Source of the DNA: a virus
Length of the DNA: 40,106 nucleotides
Direction: 5' to 3' (one strand)
IMG/VR virus record: IMGVR_UViG_3300025326_000104
Location: 1-40,106 of that record
Both the position numbers and the translations under genes were made by a program. Shown here piece by piece: positions 38,907 through 40,106 of the stretch. The notes beneath the pieces were generated by a model. That model saw only the letters and a program-made list of their open reading frames with translations, did no database searches and had not been told where the DNA came from. Position 1 is the stretch's first letter. Every line of letters starts with the position of its first letter.

Positions 38907-39145
38907 TTCTTACTTATCCTTCCACCTTCTTTACGATTCTTCTTTTTACCTTTTTGTACAACAATATTTTTACTATTATTTGTTCCACCTTTTGACAAAG
39001 GTTTCTTATGATGTACCTCTTTGCCATCCCCAACTTTTAGTTTTTTCTTACGTCGAGCTTTGTTTCTGGTGGATCGTTTTTTAACTTGTTCCGGTTTACC
39101 ATGAAATTGTTTATATTCACGTTTATAATTACGCTTCTTTGCCAT
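38903..39145 (-). CDS. Small HNH-like basic protein, 80 aa
   Basis: I use the ATG at 39145 (MAKKRNYKREYKQFHGKPEQ); an earlier start would overlap the upstream gene more. The protein is very basic. Residues 44-63 (VHHKKPLSKGGTNNSKNIVV) form a short HNH-like core with His-His and Asn residues, without zinc-binding cysteines. HNH proteins next to terminases are often needed for packaging cuts, but this one is short and could instead be a nucleic-acid-binding relative. Both ends overlap neighbours. Confidence 0.7.
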   Translation of the reverse strand: MAKKRNYKREYKQFHGKPEQVKKRSTRNKARRKKKLKVGDGKEVHHKKPLSKGGTNNSKNIVVQKGKKKNRKEGGRISKK

Positions 39146-39305
39146 CAGATTTTTCTTTTTTCTTTGTATAACCACGATATGGCTTTTTACCTAACCAGCA
39201 AATATGAACATATTCACCGGCTTTTAAATTCCACCTTTCATTTGGACCGGACACGGTAACAACCCTCCCACCCTTCTTCACGCAACTGTCAAATGCTTCT
39301 GGCAT
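39129..39305 (-). CDS. Small conserved-type phage protein, 58 aa
   Basis: ATG preceded by GGAG. MPEAFDSCVKKGGRVVTVSG, then GEYVHICWLGKKPYRGYTKK, matches the style of small phage proteins with the pattern F..CV..GG+V and H.C.L.GK.Y.G, often seen near terminase or HNH genes, of unknown function. It overlaps the HNH-like gene by 17 bp. Confidence 0.7.
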   Translation of the reverse strand: MPEAFDSCVKKGGRVVTVSGPNERWNLKAGEYVHICWLGKKPYRGYTKKKEKSDGKEA

Positions 39306-39325
39306 TTCTATTTTTCTCCATAATC

Positions 39326-39613
39326 TTAAAGAGATTGTAGCTCGGGCGGAATGAAAGGAACTGTAATTCCACCTTCTTGAAGCGTATCGGCTGCAAAATC
39401 CGATAATGATTGTAAGGTCTGATCATCATATTCATTGTCAGTACTTTCCACAATTTTATCGAAGTTGACATTAATGAGTACATAACCAGAATACAACCAA
39501 CCTTTCTGTTCGGAGCTCAAAGAAGCTCCATCCACTTGTGAATCCGCTATGGATTTAACCGCACTCAAAATAAGCGGAAATGCAATCTTTACTAAATCAT
39601 CAAAGAATCCCAT
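39326..39613 (-). CDS. Hypothetical protein, 95 aa
   Basis: ATG preceded by AGAGGA. One amphipathic or weakly hydrophobic helix (MGFFDDLVKIAFPLILSAVK) is followed by a helical acidic body and FIPPELQSL. Placed after the coiled-coil membrane protein, it could belong to a lysis or packaging group, but no family is recognised. Confidence 0.55.
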   Translation of the reverse strand: MGFFDDLVKIAFPLILSAVKSIADSQVDGASLSSEQKGWLYSGYVLINVNFDKIVESTDNEYDDQTLQSLSDFAADTLQEGGITVPFIPPELQSL

Positions 39614-39638
39614 GGTATATCCTCTCTGTTATATGAGT

Positions 39639-39950
39639 TTATTTCGTTGTAAGATAATTAATTATGAAAAAGACAAATCCTACTGTTTGAACCACAAAAA
39701 CACTAACTACAATCCAAACAAATTTTACTACGTTTCTTATAACAACAGTATTTCTTTCCACTTGTTCGATAATCTTTTCTCCTTCAATCTTGTTTCTCAA
39801 TTTTGTATTCATTCTTATTTCTTCATCAAGTCCCGCTCTACCTTCTTTACCTAAAATAATAGCTTCCAACTTATCGAATCTGTTTTTAAACTCTTCCAAC
39901 GCCTTGATGGTTTGATTCAATTTCTGCAATAAAGTCTCTTCTATGGACAT
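39639..39950 (-). CDS. Coiled-coil plus single-span membrane protein, XhlA/holin-like, 103 aa
   Basis: ATG preceded by AAGGGA. Residues 1-70 form a charged coiled coil (LLQKLNQTIKALEEFKNRFD, KIEGEKIIEQVERNTVVIRN). Residues about 73-98 are one membrane span (VVKFVWIVVSVFVVQTVGFV). This is the layout of the haemolysin XhlA and some holin-associated proteins, so a lysis role is plausible. It is the only holin-like candidate in the late operon. No endolysin lies beside it. Confidence 0.6.
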   Translation of the reverse strand: MSIEETLLQKLNQTIKALEEFKNRFDKLEAIILGKEGRAGLDEEIRMNTKLRNKIEGEKIIEQVERNTVVIRNVVKFVWIVVSVFVVQTVGFVFFIINYLTTK

Positions 39951-39961
39951 TGATTATTCCC

Positions 39962-40078
39962 TTATATTTCAATAACATCATTATGCAAAATGTGAGCAAT
40001 TAATTTCGCCTCTTTCGGTTCTCCTAAATAAAGCAGGAAAAAGCCCCGTCCATCATCCTCGACCCACCAATTTTCCAT
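39962..40078 (-). CDS. Small hypothetical protein, 38 aa
   Basis: From ATG 40078 the product is MENWWVEDDGRGFFLLYLGE, then PKEAKLIAHILHNDVIEI. The frame is open to the right window edge, so a longer N-terminus is possible if the sequence is linear. If ends are joined, this ATG overlaps the stop of the gene that crosses the junction in TAATG, which supports the short form. Function unknown. Confidence 0.5.
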   Translation of the reverse strand: MENWWVEDDGRGFFLLYLGEPKEAKLIAHILHNDVIEI

Positions 40079-40106
40079 TACCCATTCTTCTTTAAAATCG
40101 GATTTC
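40078..40106 (-). other. Likely 3' end of the secreted gene that crosses the window ends
   Basis: Reading on from base 1 to base 40106 in the frame of the 1-334 gene adds G-NPILKKNG and a TAA at 40080-40078. This holds only if the window is a closed circle. The stop forms TAATG with the next gene, like the overlaps at 334 and 25237. Confidence 0.45.

Noticed and set aside
1-40106. CRISPR array, tRNA, integrase or transposase
   Set aside because: I looked for regularly spaced repeats, cloverleaf patterns and recombinase motifs on both strands and found none. The five hairpins are too far apart and not array-like.

Overview
The window reads as a small dsDNA phage genome of podovirus type, about 40 kb and low in GC. 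The evidence is a complete virion-building set: terminase large subunit, a 648-residue portal, scaffold, major capsid protein, P22 gp4-like adaptor, beta-propeller tail nozzle, glycine-rich ejection protein and a 1614-residue polyvalent ejection protein. There is no tape measure, sheath, integrase, rRNA or recognisable tRNA. Most genes have clear Shine-Dalgarno boxes. Several late proteins carry signal peptides ending in SFCQ, LFAQ or SFGQ, a style common in the Bacteroidota/Chlorobi/Ignavibacteria group, so a host there is my inference.

Layout. Two opposed transcription units diverge around 3.3-4.0 kb and converge at 20.39 kb. The plus unit (3976-20388) is the early/replication block. It runs from a terminator and an iteron-rich origin-like stretch (4520-4980), through small accessory genes (4984-7840), to nucleic-acid genes: Fe-S PD-(D/E)XK nuclease, SLOG-like DUF2493 protein, DnaQ-like exonuclease, Sak4-like ATPase, DUF4406 protein and SSB-like protein. 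It ends with a ParB-methyltransferase fusion, a uracil-DNA glycosylase/DNA polymerase A fusion, an Nmad1-like protein, a DUF3987 helicase-like ATPase and an HTH protein. The minus unit is late. It runs from 3298 down to 1 with a terminase-small-subunit-like HTH protein and four secreted or fibre-like genes. It resumes from 40106 down to 20393 with a holin-like protein, HNH protein, terminase, portal and the other virion genes.

Circularity. If base 40106 is joined to base 1, the open reading frame cut at the left edge continues for nine codons and stops in a TAATG overlap exactly at the next gene's ATG (40078). This makes it likely that the window is a complete circular or circularly permuted genome, with one continuous late operon of about 23 kb.

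How it fits together. The replication block combines a polymerase fused to a uracil-excision domain, proofreading-type exonuclease, helicase-like ATPase, annealing ATPase and SSB. The genes for nucleotide-processing-type folds and DNA methylation suggest attention to base identity or modification. Late genes package DNA and build a short-tailed virion whose last three genes supply ejection proteins.

Most unusual signals: a family of five hairpins (invariant CTCACGTTCA arm) at gene ends and in intergenic spaces; a 34-bp inverted iteron pair around 26 consecutive T; a hairpin presenting an anti-Shine-Dalgarno-like loop; a gene bracketed by a 24-bp direct repeat; and the absence of a recognisable endolysin.
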